DNA from: Gammaproteobacteria bacterium
GTDB lineage: Bacteria > Pseudomonadota > Gammaproteobacteria > BMS3Bbin11
Assembly: GCA_030636465.1 (NCBI GenBank)
Contig: DAOVWW010000076.1
Span: forward strand, 1-6,792
Length of the DNA: 6,792 bases
Direction: 5' to 3'
Below, in pieces: positions 1 to 6,792 of the stretch. The notes under the pieces were generated by a model. That model was not told the DNA's origin. It saw only the letters and a program-made list of their open reading frames with translations, and made no database searches. Each line of letters opens with the position of its first letter. The stretch's first letter is position 1. The translations under genes were made by a program, and so were the position numbers.

Positions 1-1
1 A

Positions 2-1285
2 ATGGCTGCACCTTTACTCGGCGACACTATTAAAAGCCTGGAGCAGGCTGAGACCGTGTTACTGATCGGTAGTAATATTCGCAAAGAACAGCCGCTATTG
101 GCTACACAAATAAGAATGGCGGCAAAGAATGGTGCCAGTATAAATGCCATCAATAATACGAAATATGATTTCGCTATACCCTTGCAGGCCAATATTGCCG
201 TATCTCCATCTGATTTAGTCGCAACACTGGCACGACTCGCTGTGGTTGTTGCAGACAAAAAGCAGGCTTCTATACCTGAAACAGCCGCTGAACTTGCTGA
301 ATCCTGTGCCGAGAATCAGGAATTATCAAGATTGGCAGAGAGCCTGATTGAAGCAGGTGATAAAGGGCAGATAATTGTCGGAACCATGGCACAAATGGAT
401 GCCAACTATTCATTGTTAGTATCACTGGCTGCAATCATTGGCGAGTTGACCAATGTAAAAGTCGGTAGACTGGAAGAGGGTAATGCCGTTGCTGCCTGGC
501 AGTCATCATTCCTGCCGTTTGCAGATAATGAAAGCAAAGGTAAGAATGCCGGCGAGATGCTGGAGCAGGCGCTGAAGGCCTGTTTATTATTTAATATTGA
601 GCCTTCTTTAGATTCTAAAGCAGGTAATAAGGCTGTAGAGACTTTACGTGAAGCAGGTATGGTTATCTATATTGGCGCATACCGCAGTGATGAGATTGAA
701 GACATTGCCCATGTGATGCTGCCTTTGGCAAGCGTCACAGAGAGTGATGGAACGCATGTGAATTGTGAAGGCAAAGCTCAAAGCTGGAAGGCGGCAATTC
801 ACCCACAAGGTGAATCGAGACCAGGCTGGAAAATATTACGTGTTCTTGCTAATCACCTGGACCTTGAAGGGTTTGAATACCTTACTTGTGATTCAATTCG
901 GGATGATAAGGACAGCTCTGGCAGCCTTAATAAAGCAACAGCGGGTGAAGATTTGAATGATGTTTCTGTTATTTTATTAAATAAACTAGTCTGTATCACT
1001 CATCTTCCACTATACCGTATAGATGCGGTAACGCGTCGTTCTGAAGCCTTACAACAGACACTGGATAATCCTGAAGCAGCTGCAGGCTTGCACCCTGACA
1101 CGCTGGCATCAATGAAAATTGAAGATGGAAGCTCGGTTGAACTGGTTAGTGATGATGGAACAATCAGCATCAATGTTTACGCCAGTGATGCAATTCCATT
1201 GAACTGTGTATTGTTACCCACGGCGATGCAGGAAACTGCTGCTTTAGGCAATGCAAACTGGTTAGAGGTGAAGTCCAGTGCCTGA
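2..1285 (+). CDS. nuoG: NADH-quinone oxidoreductase subunit G, C-terminal part (5' truncated by window edge)
   Basis: NuoG is the large peripheral-arm subunit of complex I; its N-terminal part (outside this window) binds Fe-S clusters on the electron path from NADH to quinone. Visible here are 427 residues of the C-terminal part, which is related to molybdopterin oxidoreductases but is not expected to be catalytic. Residues 20-50 ([19 protein letters not shown]) match the conserved 'GSN-RKE-P' segment. Residues 195-290 carry the family pattern [27 protein letters not shown] and [12 protein letters not shown]. Residues 336-417 ([16 protein letters not shown], then ETAALG) form the C-terminal beta domain. 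The full protein is usually near 780 residues, so roughly the first 350 are missing. The ATG at position 2 is an internal Met rather than the true start. The gene ends with TGA at 1283-1285, overlapping nuoH by 8 bases. The family assignment is firm from the motifs and from the position before nuoH. Confidence 0.95.
   Translation: MAAPLLGDTIKSLEQAETVLLIGSNIRKEQPLLATQIRMAAKNGASINAINNTKYDFAIPLQANIAVSPSDLVATLARLAVVVADKKQASIPETAAELAESCAENQELSRLAESLIEAGDKGQIIVGTMAQMDANYSLLVSLAAIIGELTNVKVGRLEEGNAVAAWQSSFLPFADNESKGKNAGEMLEQALKACLLFNIEPSLDSKAGNKAVETLREAGMVIYIGAYRSDEIEDIAHVMLPLASVTESDGTHVNCEGKAQSWKAAIHPQGESRPGWKILRVLANHLDLEGFEYLTCDSIRDDKDSSGSLNKATAGEDLNDVSVILLNKLVCITHLPLYRIDAVTRRSEALQQTLDNPEAAAGLHPDTLASMKIEDGSSVELVSDDGTISINVYASDAIPLNCVLLPTAMQETAALGNANWLEVKSSA
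1264..1271 (+). promoter_or_regulatory. Ribosome binding site supporting the GTG start of nuoH
   Basis: AGAGGTGA lies within the last codons of nuoG, 6 bases before the GTG at 1278. It is a good match to the anti-Shine-Dalgarno end of 16S rRNA. This supports GTG as the nuoH start even though it overlaps the end of nuoG. Confidence 0.7.
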
Positions 1286-2336
1286 ATGGATACTCTATTT
1301 ACTTGATTTTCTACCAGAATGGGACTGGCTGCATGTACTGCTGATCGCCCTGATTAAAGTGGTGGCTATTTTTATACCGCTGGTAATGGCAGTTGCCTAT
1401 CTGCCTTATGCGGAACGTAAGATCATTGGTTATATGCAGATCCGCATCGGTCCTAACAGGGTTGGTCCCAGGGGATGGCTGCAGCCTATTGCTGATGCCT
1501 TAAAGCTGATACTTAAAGAAATTATTGTTCCGACCAAGTCTAATAAATATTTATTTATTATGGCACCCTTGTTGGCAATTGGGCCGGCGTTCGCTGTCTG
1601 GTCGGTTATCCCCTTTACCGATACCCTGGTGCTGGCTGATATCAATGCGGGACTGTTGTTAGTTCTTGCTATGACCTCAATTGGTGTATACGGCATCATT
1701 ATCGCTGGCTGGGCATCCAACTCTAAATATGCATTTTTAAGTTCCATGCGCGCCGCTGCACAGATTGTTTCCTATGAGCTGGCGATGGGTTTTGCCCTGG
1801 TGACAGTACTGATGGCCGCGGGCACTCTGAATCTGCGCGAAATTGTTCTGGCGCAGAGTGGGGGGCTGACTGACTGGTATTTGTGGCCCTTATTTCCAAT
1901 GTTCATGGTCTACTTCATTTCAGGTGTAGCCGAAACCAACCGTGCTCCTTTTGATGTTGCTGAAGGAGAGTCAGAAATCGTCGGCGGCTTCTCTATTGAA
2001 TACTCAGGCATGACCTTTGCCGTATTCTTCCTGGCTGAATACGCCAACATGATCTTGATTGCGGCGCTGACATCACTGATGTTTCTTGGCGGCTGGATGT
2101 CACCCTTCGGTTCAGCGTCTGATGTGATGATACTTGGCGACGGCATTCACTGGTTATTACTAAAGACCAGTTTTATGTTGTTCTTCTTCCTCTGGTTCAG
2201 GGCAACATTCCCGCGCTACCGTTATGACCAGATTATGCGCCTGGGCTGGAAAGTATTTATCCCGTTGACAATTATCTGGATCGTTGTCATGGGTGTTGCG
2301 ATGTTTCTTACACCGTGGGGATACCTGTTTCACTAG
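1278..2336 (+). CDS. nuoH: NADH-quinone oxidoreductase subunit H
   Basis: NuoH (homologue of mitochondrial ND1) is the inner-membrane subunit that joins the peripheral and membrane arms and forms much of the ubiquinone-binding chamber. The 352-residue product has the usual length and about eight hydrophobic segments. Residues 45-64 ([20 protein letters not shown]) are the first family signature. Residues 219-243 ([19 protein letters not shown], then EYSGM) are the second, with the acidic residues of the loop at the quinone cavity. SYELAMG (165-171) contains a conserved membrane Glu at 167. The start is GTG at 1278, inside the end of nuoG. It is preferred because AGAGGTGA lies 6 bases upstream and the resulting N-terminus leads directly into the first membrane helix. 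The stop is TAG, and nuoI follows after 9 bases. Translation is probably coupled to nuoG. Confidence 0.98.
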   Translation: MPEWILYLLDFLPEWDWLHVLLIALIKVVAIFIPLVMAVAYLPYAERKIIGYMQIRIGPNRVGPRGWLQPIADALKLILKEIIVPTKSNKYLFIMAPLLAIGPAFAVWSVIPFTDTLVLADINAGLLLVLAMTSIGVYGIIIAGWASNSKYAFLSSMRAAAQIVSYELAMGFALVTVLMAAGTLNLREIVLAQSGGLTDWYLWPLFPMFMVYFISGVAETNRAPFDVAEGESEIVGGFSIEYSGMTFAVFFLAEYANMILIAALTSLMFLGGWMSPFGSASDVMILGDGIHWLLLKTSFMLFFFLWFRATFPRYRYDQIMRLGWKVFIPLTIIWIVVMGVAMFLTPWGYLFH

Positions 2337-2345
2337 GGGTATGGA

Positions 2346-2837
2346 ATGATGAAAAACGCTATATACGCCATTAAAAGTTTATTTCTGATCGAATTATGGA
2401 AAGGATTGGCCGTTACCGGTAAACACCTGTTCCAGAGAAAGATCACGGTGCAGTACCCGGAAGAAAAGACCCCGATGTCATTTCGCTTCCGTGGACTGCA
2501 TGCACTGCGGCGTTACCCCAATGGTGAAGAACGCTGTATCGCCTGTAAGCTGTGTGAGGCAGTATGCCCGGCCTTAGCAATAAAAATCGATTCTGAAGCC
2601 AGGGAAGACGGCTCACGTCGTACTACACGATACGATATTGATTTAACCAAATGTATTTATTGTGGTTTTTGTGAAGAAGCCTGCCCGGTGGACGCCATTG
2701 TCGAAACACGCGAGTTTGAATATTTTGGTGAGAGCCAAGCTGATCTCTATTATACCAAGGACATGCTACTGGCTATCGGAGATCGTATGGAAGAAAGCAT
2801 AGCCAGCGACAGAAAACAGGATGCAGCATACCGCTAA
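2346..2837 (+). CDS. nuoI: NADH-quinone oxidoreductase subunit I (2x 4Fe-4S ferredoxin-type)
   Basis: NuoI (TYKY homologue) is the peripheral subunit that carries clusters N6a and N6b, relaying electrons towards NuoB and the quinone. The product is 163 residues, the normal length for the proteobacterial form. Two complete 4Fe-4S motifs are present: [12 protein letters not shown] with Cys 64, 67, 70 and 74, and [12 protein letters not shown] with Cys 103, 106, 109 and 113. The N-terminal amphipathic region (about residues 8-30) and the stretch [18 protein letters not shown] are typical. AGGGG at 2335-2339, overlapping the nuoH stop, is a good Shine-Dalgarno site for the ATG at 2346. The adjacent ATG at 2349 is in the same frame and would shorten the protein by one residue only. 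Nothing is missing or unusual in the coding sequence. Confidence 0.98.
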   Translation: MMKNAIYAIKSLFLIELWKGLAVTGKHLFQRKITVQYPEEKTPMSFRFRGLHALRRYPNGEERCIACKLCEAVCPALAIKIDSEAREDGSRRTTRYDIDLTKCIYCGFCEEACPVDAIVETREFEYFGESQADLYYTKDMLLAIGDRMEESIASDRKQDAAYR

Positions 2838-2851
2838 GGCGGGTGCGCATT

Positions 2852-2869
2852 ATGGACATACAACTATGA
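2852..2869 (+). other. Possible five-codon leader ORF coupled to nuoJ
   Basis: ATG at 2852 opens the very short frame MDIQL, which ends at TGA 2867-2869. This stop overlaps the preferred nuoJ start (ATG 2866-2868) in an ATGA arrangement. AAGGCGGG at 2836-2843 sits 8 bases before the 2852 ATG, better spaced for it than for nuoJ. Ribosomes could in principle start here and re-initiate on nuoJ. The sequence shows the arrangement, but any function is inferred and chance is quite possible. Confidence 0.2.
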
Positions 2870-3471
2870 CATTTGAACAACTGGCATTTTACTTTCTCGC
2901 ATCAGTCGCCGTGATTGCTGCGGGCCTGGTGATTACGGTACGTAACCCGGTTCGTGCCGCTATGTTCCTGATTCTGACTTTTTTTACCGTTGCAGTGATC
3001 TGGTTATTACTGGAAGCAGAGTTTTTAGCCATAGTACTGGTGCTGGTCTATGTCGGCGCTGTGATGGTGCTGTTCCTGTTTGTCGTCATGATGCTGGATA
3101 TTGACACTGATCAGTTACGAGAAGGTTTTGCTGAATACCTGCCTATAGGGGCGACTGTTGCAGTCATCATACTGCTGCAACTGGCGATAATTTTCAGCTC
3201 CGGTCCTTTTGATTTAGAACAGATGCCTGCACCTGCGGCAGCGGCGGCTGACTACGGCAATACTCATCAGCTGGGCCTGTTGCTATACACCTATTATGTT
3301 TACCCATTTGAACTGGCTGCAGTGTTATTGCTGCTGGCAATGGTGGCAGCAATCTCACTGGGTTTACGTGGTCGCTCATCATCAAAAAGACAGGATCCAG
3401 CTCAACAGGTACGGGTACGCAAGCAAGATCGCCTGCGTGTAGTGAAAATGAATGCTGAGAAGCAGGATTAA
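2866..3471 (+). CDS. nuoJ: NADH-quinone oxidoreductase subunit J
   Basis: NuoJ (ND6 homologue) is a small membrane-arm subunit near the quinone chamber that helps couple quinone reduction to proton movement. From the chosen start the product has 201 residues and five hydrophobic segments. The hallmark is EAEFLAIVLVLVYVGAVMVLFLFVVMMLDID (residues 50-80), which contains the conserved helix 3 with its glycine. LLYTYYVYPFELAAVLLLLAMVAAISLGLRGR (139-170) and the tail DPAQQVRVRKQDRLRVVKM are also typical. The frame is open back to an ATG at 2821 inside nuoI, which would add 15 polar residues ([15 protein letters not shown]). I prefer ATG 2866 because family members begin MTFEQ and then enter the first helix. 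No strong Shine-Dalgarno site lies directly before 2866; the nearest purine-rich stretch, AAGGCGGG at 2836-2843, is about 22 bases away. The start is less certain than the function. Confidence 0.95.
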   Translation: MTFEQLAFYFLASVAVIAAGLVITVRNPVRAAMFLILTFFTVAVIWLLLEAEFLAIVLVLVYVGAVMVLFLFVVMMLDIDTDQLREGFAEYLPIGATVAVIILLQLAIIFSSGPFDLEQMPAPAAAAADYGNTHQLGLLLYTYYVYPFELAAVLLLLAMVAAISLGLRGRSSSKRQDPAQQVRVRKQDRLRVVKMNAEKQD

Positions 3472-3483
3472 GGGAAGGGTGTA

Positions 3484-3789
3484 ATGATCGCTTTATCTGA
3501 CTATCTAATTCTGGGCGCCATACTGTTTGCATTAAGTGTGGCCGGGATCTTTTTGAACAGGAAGAATGTCATTATCTTGCTGATGTCTATCGAATTAATG
3601 CTTTTGGCTGTAAACCTGAACTTTATTGCCTTTTCCCATTATATGAATGACCTTGCCGGCCAGGTTTTTGTATTTTTCATTCTTACCGTAGCAGCGGCTG
3701 AATCTGCGATCGGTCTGGCGATAATTATTGTCCTGTTCCGACGCAGACAGACAATTAATATCCAGGACCTGGATAGCCTGAAGGGATAA
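3484..3789 (+). CDS. nuoK: NADH-quinone oxidoreductase subunit K
   Basis: NuoK (ND4L homologue) is a three-helix membrane subunit that forms part of the central axis of charged residues for proton translocation. The product is 101 residues, exactly the usual length. The two membrane glutamates are present: Glu37 in [14 protein letters not shown] and Glu73 in [12 protein letters not shown], equivalent to Glu36 and Glu72 of the E. coli protein. The C-terminal [16 protein letters not shown] is the normal cytoplasmic tail. The start ATG follows nuoJ after 12 bases and is preceded by a strong purine-rich Shine-Dalgarno region, AGGGAAGGG at 3471-3479. The stop TAA is followed after 4 bases by nuoL. 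No anomaly is seen. Confidence 0.98.
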   Translation: MIALSDYLILGAILFALSVAGIFLNRKNVIILLMSIELMLLAVNLNFIAFSHYMNDLAGQVFVFFILTVAAAESAIGLAIIIVLFRRRQTINIQDLDSLKG

Positions 3790-3793
3790 ACAG

Positions 3794-5773
3794 ATGGTAG
3801 AAGATATGAAACTTGTTTATCTGGCAATCCCATTAGTTTGCTTGTTTGCAGCCCTGGTGGCAGGCTTATTCGGCCGCCAGATTGGTCGGGCAGGTGCGCA
3901 CACTATCACCGTAGCCGCTGTCGCCACAGCCTGTGCTTTGTCAGTATATGTGTATCTTGATGTCATGGCTGGCAATACATTTAATGGCACCGTCTATGTC
4001 TGGGGCATCAGTGATAATTTCCCGTTTGAGATAGGTTTTCTGATAGATAGCCTGACTGCGACGATGATGGTTATTGTCACATTCGTTTCACTAATGGTGC
4101 ATATATACACCATCGGTTATATGCATGATGATCCGGGTTATCAGCGTTTCTTCAGCTATATATCGATGTTTACTTTTGCCATGTTAATGCTGGTGATGTC
4201 GAATAACTTCCTGCAACTGTTCTTTGGCTGGGAAGCAGTAGGCCTGATTTCATACTTGCTGATTGGTTTCTGGTATACACGTGATACCGCGATCTATGCC
4301 AACATGAAAGCCTTCCTGGTTAACCGTGTCGGTGATCTTGGGTTTCTCGTCGGCATTGCTGCTATATATGCCACCTTCGGCACACTGGATTACCATGCCG
4401 TCTTTGCATCCGTTCCAGAAGTGCTGGAACAAACAATAGAAATCATACCCGGCAGTGACTGGAGTATTATTACCTTTATCTGCATCATGCTGTTTATCGG
4501 TGCCATGGGTAAATCAGCACAGGTCCCACTGCATGTCTGGTTACCGGACTCTATGGAAGGACCAACACCAATATCAGCACTGATCCATGCTGCCACCATG
4601 GTAACTGCCGGTATCTTTATGGTTGCACGGATGTCACCCTTATTTGAGTTTTCAGAAACGGCTCTTAGCGTCGTGATGATCATTGGTGCCATCACGGCAT
4701 TCTTTATGGCCTTGCTCGCACTGGTGCAAAACGATATTAAACGTGTCGTCGCCTACTCAACATTATCCCAGCTGGGGTATATGACCGTTGGCTTAGGAGC
4801 TTCAGGTTATGCGGCCTCAATTTTTCATTTAGGTACCCATGCATTCTTCAAGGCGTTACTTTTCCTCGCTGCAGGCTCTGTAATTATTGCCATGCATCAT
4901 GAACAGGATATGCGCAAGATGGGCGGCCTGAGGAAATTCCTGCCCTGGACCTATATAACCGTTGTCATCGGCTCCCTCGCTCTGGCAGGTATACCACCCT
5001 TTGCCGGTTTCTTCTCCAAAGACCTTATCATTGAGAGTGTTGCTCACTCTGAATTGTTTGGTTCCGGTGTAGCCTATGCGGCCGTGTTATCCGGTGTCGT
5101 GTTGACTGCGTTTTATTCTTTCCGCCTGGTATTCATGACCTTCCATGGTCGGCCGCGCATGGATAAGCATACGCTGCAGCATGTTAAAGAATCTCCTATG
5201 GTCGTTTTATTGCCATTAATGCTGCTGGCTATTCCTTCTATGATTGCCGGTGCTATGTTTATTCAGCCTATGGCCTTTAGTGAGTATTTCACTGGTGTAA
5301 TACTGGTACTGCCACAACATGATGTAATAGGGCAAATTGCTGAGCATTATCACGACAAATCCAGCCTGGAAGTGGCATTCGGTTTCATGTTGCATGGAAT
5401 GATGCAGCCGCCGTTCTGGTTAGCGGCATTTGGAATCTTCCTTGCCTGGCTGTTTTATATACGCAAGCCTGAACTGCCTGTCAAAGTATCCACTGCACTC
5501 GCACCTATATATACTCTGCTGTTGAACAAGTATTACATCGATGATTTCAACCAGAAAGTTTTTGCCAACGGAACAGTTGGAATTGGTCGCTTACTATCAA
5601 AATATGGCGATACTGTGTTTATTGATGGCTGGCTGGTAAATGGTACAGCAAAAACCGTCGGTTATTTTTCAAAGGTGTTGAGACCGTTGCAGTCTGGTCT
5701 GGTAAATCAATATGCATTCGCCATGATCATTGGACTATTGGTTCTAATGACCTGGTTCTTAAGTGTTAATTAA
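3794..5773 (+). CDS. nuoL: NADH-quinone oxidoreductase subunit L
   Basis: NuoL (ND5 homologue) is the distal antiporter-like proton pump of the membrane arm, with a long lateral helix. The 659-residue product is full length. Proton-path residues visible are Glu147 (GWEAVGLISYLLIGFWY), Asp181 (NRVGDLGF), Lys240 (AMGKSAQVPLHVWLPDSMEGPTPISALIHAATMVTAG, with His247 and His265), His345 and His349 (FHLGTHAFFKALLFL), and Lys409 (PPFAGFFSKD), the counterpart of E. coli Lys399. The C-terminal part includes LNKYYIDDF (about 576-584), FIDGWLVNG and LRPLQSGLVNQYAFAMIIG, which form the start and end of the lateral helix region and the final anchoring helix. AAGGGA at 3781-3786 is 7 bases before ATG 3794. 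An in-frame ATG at 3806 (MKLVYLAIPL) is an alternative that resembles many family N-termini. nuoM follows after 14 bases. Confidence 0.98.
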   Translation: MVEDMKLVYLAIPLVCLFAALVAGLFGRQIGRAGAHTITVAAVATACALSVYVYLDVMAGNTFNGTVYVWGISDNFPFEIGFLIDSLTATMMVIVTFVSLMVHIYTIGYMHDDPGYQRFFSYISMFTFAMLMLVMSNNFLQLFFGWEAVGLISYLLIGFWYTRDTAIYANMKAFLVNRVGDLGFLVGIAAIYATFGTLDYHAVFASVPEVLEQTIEIIPGSDWSIITFICIMLFIGAMGKSAQVPLHVWLPDSMEGPTPISALIHAATMVTAGIFMVARMSPLFEFSETALSVVMIIGAITAFFMALLALVQNDIKRVVAYSTLSQLGYMTVGLGASGYAASIFHLGTHAFFKALLFLAAGSVIIAMHHEQDMRKMGGLRKFLPWTYITVVIGSLALAGIPPFAGFFSKDLIIESVAHSELFGSGVAYAAVLSGVVLTAFYSFRLVFMTFHGRPRMDKHTLQHVKESPMVVLLPLMLLAIPSMIAGAMFIQPMAFSEYFTGVILVLPQHDVIGQIAEHYHDKSSLEVAFGFMLHGMMQPPFWLAAFGIFLAWLFYIRKPELPVKVSTALAPIYTLLLNKYYIDDFNQKVFANGTVGIGRLLSKYGDTVFIDGWLVNGTAKTVGYFSKVLRPLQSGLVNQYAFAMIIGLLVLMTWFLSVN

Positions 5774-5787
5774 AGAGATTCACTATA

Positions 5788-6744
5788 ATGTTTGAAGCGA
5801 ATCAACTAAGCCTTGCCATCTGGTTACCGATAGTCGGTGCCATCATTGTGTTGGCGACTGGTAATGACCAGCGGGCTGGCCTGGCAAGAATCCTTGCGCT
5901 AGTGGTTAGCATAGCGACATTCCTGGTTACTCTGCCGCTCTATACCGCTTTTGACAAAGCCTCTGCGGAACTGCAGTTCATAGAACATATGCCCTGGATA
6001 TCTGCAATGAATATCAATTATTCATTGGGTATAGATGGCATCGCATTATTATTAATATTGCTGACCTCATTTATCACGATTATTGTCATTATATCTGCCT
6101 GGCAGGTGATCAAGGAAAAAGTTGCCCAGTACATGGCAGCATTTTTGATTATGGAAGGGCTGATGATAGGCGTCTTCTCAGCCACCGATGCCATTTTGTT
6201 CTATGTCTTCTGGGAAGCCATGCTGATACCGATGTTTCTTATCATTGGTATCTGGGGTGGGCCGAACAGGGTCTATGCAACCATTAAGTTTTTCCTCTAT
6301 ACCTTGCTGGGCTCATTACTGATGCTGGTGGCCCTGATCTACCTGTACTTTAAAAGCAATGGCAGTTTCGCGCTGGCAGACCTGTATATGGTCAAGTTGA
6401 CTCTGACCGAGCAAATCTGGATATTTATGGCATTCTTCATGGCCTTTGCTGTGAAGATACCAATGTTTCCAGTGCATACATGGTTGCCGGATGCGCACGT
6501 AGAAGCCCCTACAGGTGGTTCAGTCGTACTGGCTGCAATTATGCTGAAGATGGGTGCGTACGGTTTCATTCGTTTTAACCTGCCCATCACACCGGATGCC
6601 AGCCATACTCTGTCAGGTTTTATTATTGTGCTGTCATTAATCGCTATTGTTTATATCGCGATGGTGGCACTGGCTCAAACTGACATGAAGAAATTGATTG
6701 CCTATTCCTCAATTTCTCATATGGGTTTCGTCACGTTAGGCTGA
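5788..6744 (+). CDS. nuoM: NADH-quinone oxidoreductase subunit M, interrupted by in-frame TGA (partial at window end)
   Basis: NuoM (ND4 homologue) is the second large antiporter-like proton pump of complex I. The frame begins with ATG 5788, preceded by a weak AGAGA at 5774-5778, and encodes 318 residues before TGA at 6742-6744. Family members are about 490-510 residues, so the C-terminal third is absent from this frame. Recognisable elements are FYVFWEAMLIPMFLIIGIWGG with Glu143, KFFLYTLLGSLLML, AVKIPMFPVHTWLPDAHVEAPTGGSVVLAAIMLKMGAYGFIRF with Lys223 and Lys254, and AQTDMKKLIAYSSISHMGFVTLG at the end. The stop falls in the middle of the conserved block that normally continues towards GAI-QMISHG. 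The same frame resumes directly after it with FVFNKMSLEGAIIQ. A protein ending here would lack the last helices and the distal membrane charge, and is unlikely to work. The identity is certain; whether the stop is real is not. Confidence 0.9.
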   Translation: MFEANQLSLAIWLPIVGAIIVLATGNDQRAGLARILALVVSIATFLVTLPLYTAFDKASAELQFIEHMPWISAMNINYSLGIDGIALLLILLTSFITIIVIISAWQVIKEKVAQYMAAFLIMEGLMIGVFSATDAILFYVFWEAMLIPMFLIIGIWGGPNRVYATIKFFLYTLLGSLLMLVALIYLYFKSNGSFALADLYMVKLTLTEQIWIFMAFFMAFAVKIPMFPVHTWLPDAHVEAPTGGSVVLAAIMLKMGAYGFIRFNLPITPDASHTLSGFIIVLSLIAIVYIAMVALAQTDMKKLIAYSSISHMGFVTLG

Positions 6745-6792
6745 TTCGTGTTCAATAAGATGTCGCTGGAAGGCGCGATCATTCAGCGAATA
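6745..6792 (+). pseudogene. nuoM: Continuation of the nuoM frame beyond the in-frame TGA (runs off window)
   Basis: These 16 codons, in the same frame as nuoM and immediately after its TGA, read FVFNKMSLEGAIIQRI. They match the segment that follows 'SHMGFVTLG' in NuoM proteins (a hydrophobic pair, then FN, then EGAI-QMISHG). The gene was therefore whole before the single codon changed, or is whole in the genome and the base call is wrong. The frame is kept on both sides, so no insertion or deletion is involved. The penultimate codon CGA gives Arg where Met is usual. Confidence 0.75.
6763..6789. repeat. Short inverted repeat near the window end
   Basis: TCGCTG at 6763-6768 is the exact reverse complement of CAGCGA at 6784-6789, giving a 6-bp stem around a 15-base loop. 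The right arm contains the unexpected CGA codon of the nuoM frame. The stem has no following T run, so it is not a convincing terminator. It may be chance or an end-of-read artefact. Confidence 0.3.

Noticed and set aside
1..1285. nuoG fragment as a separate molybdenum-dependent oxidoreductase
   Set aside because: The pattern [10 protein letters not shown] with [10 protein letters not shown], the C-terminal domain and the direct junction to nuoH identify it as complex I NuoG.
2341..2349. Two-codon frame ATG GAA TGA ending in an ATGA overlap with the nuoI start
   Set aside because: Its ATG is only one base after the AGGGG site, too close for initiation, while nuoI ATG 2346 is well spaced from the same site.
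3229..3249. Alanine-rich stretch in NuoJ (PAPAAAAAD) as a possible repeat expansion
   Set aside because: It is short, uses mixed codons, and lies in the variable loop between the fourth and fifth helices, where NuoJ proteins commonly differ.
3194..3532. 112-codon open frame on the - strand across the nuoJ-nuoK junction
   Set aside because: It lies opposite two well-conserved genes, shows no recognisable domain, and is explained as an antisense shadow of nuoJ and nuoK.
5784..5789. Perfect -10 box TATAAT just before and overlapping the nuoM ATG
   Set aside because: No reasonable -35 element lies about 17 bases upstream, and transcription would start inside nuoM after its start codon, so it is most likely a chance match in an AT-rich gap.
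6742..6744. TGA read as Trp through an altered genetic code
   Set aside because: nuoG ends naturally at a TGA (1283-1285) where its homologues end, all Trp positions seen in these proteins are TGG, and no other gene has an internal TGA.
6742..6789. TGA in nuoM as a selenocysteine codon, with the downstream 6-bp stem (beginning 18 bases after TGA) as a SECIS-like hairpin
   Set aside because: The position is in a hydrophobic segment of NuoM where no redox Cys or Sec is known, the stem is short with a 15-base loop lacking a clear SECIS apical pattern, and no selenoprotein machinery is visible.

Overview
This window is a stretch of a bacterial respiratory complex I operon (NADH:ubiquinone oxidoreductase, nuo). 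All genes are on the + strand and tightly packed in the canonical order nuoG (3' part only), nuoH, nuoI, nuoJ, nuoK, nuoL, nuoM (interrupted or incomplete). The window starts inside nuoG and stops inside the normal extent of nuoM, so it looks like an internal fragment or a short contig. There is no room for an unrelated gene: the largest gap between genes is about 28 bases, and no RNA gene, mobile element, CRISPR array or clear terminator is visible.

Organism: the proteins resemble the complex I of beta- and gammaproteobacteria that keep the 14-gene operon with separate nuoC and nuoD. Examples are the 163-residue NuoI with the stretch [18 protein letters not shown], and the NuoL and NuoJ C-termini. 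The moderate base composition (visually a little under 50% G+C) would suit a gammaproteobacterium of a non-enteric lineage. This is an inference from remembered family patterns, not a search result.

Layout: positions 1-1285 encode the C-terminal part of the peripheral-arm subunit NuoG. It overlaps by 8 bases the GTG-started nuoH (1278-2336), the membrane subunit at the quinone site. NuoI (2346-2837) carries the two 4Fe-4S clusters that pass electrons towards quinone. NuoJ (best start 2866, end 3471) and NuoK (3484-3789) are small membrane subunits. NuoL (3794-5773) and NuoM (from 5788) are the large antiporter-like proton-pumping subunits. Together these genes link electron transfer (G, I, quinone at H) to proton translocation (H, J, K, L, M).

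The one real anomaly is near the right edge. The nuoM frame meets a TGA at 6742-6744, in the middle of a conserved region, and then continues in the same frame with recognisable NuoM sequence to the end of the window. This is either a nonsense mutation or an end-of-contig sequence error. A second deviation from the family pattern, a CGA codon at 6787-6789 where Met is usual, lies just beyond it and favours the error explanation. Apart from this and a curious start region for nuoJ, I see an ordinary housekeeping operon and no evidence of a new biological system.
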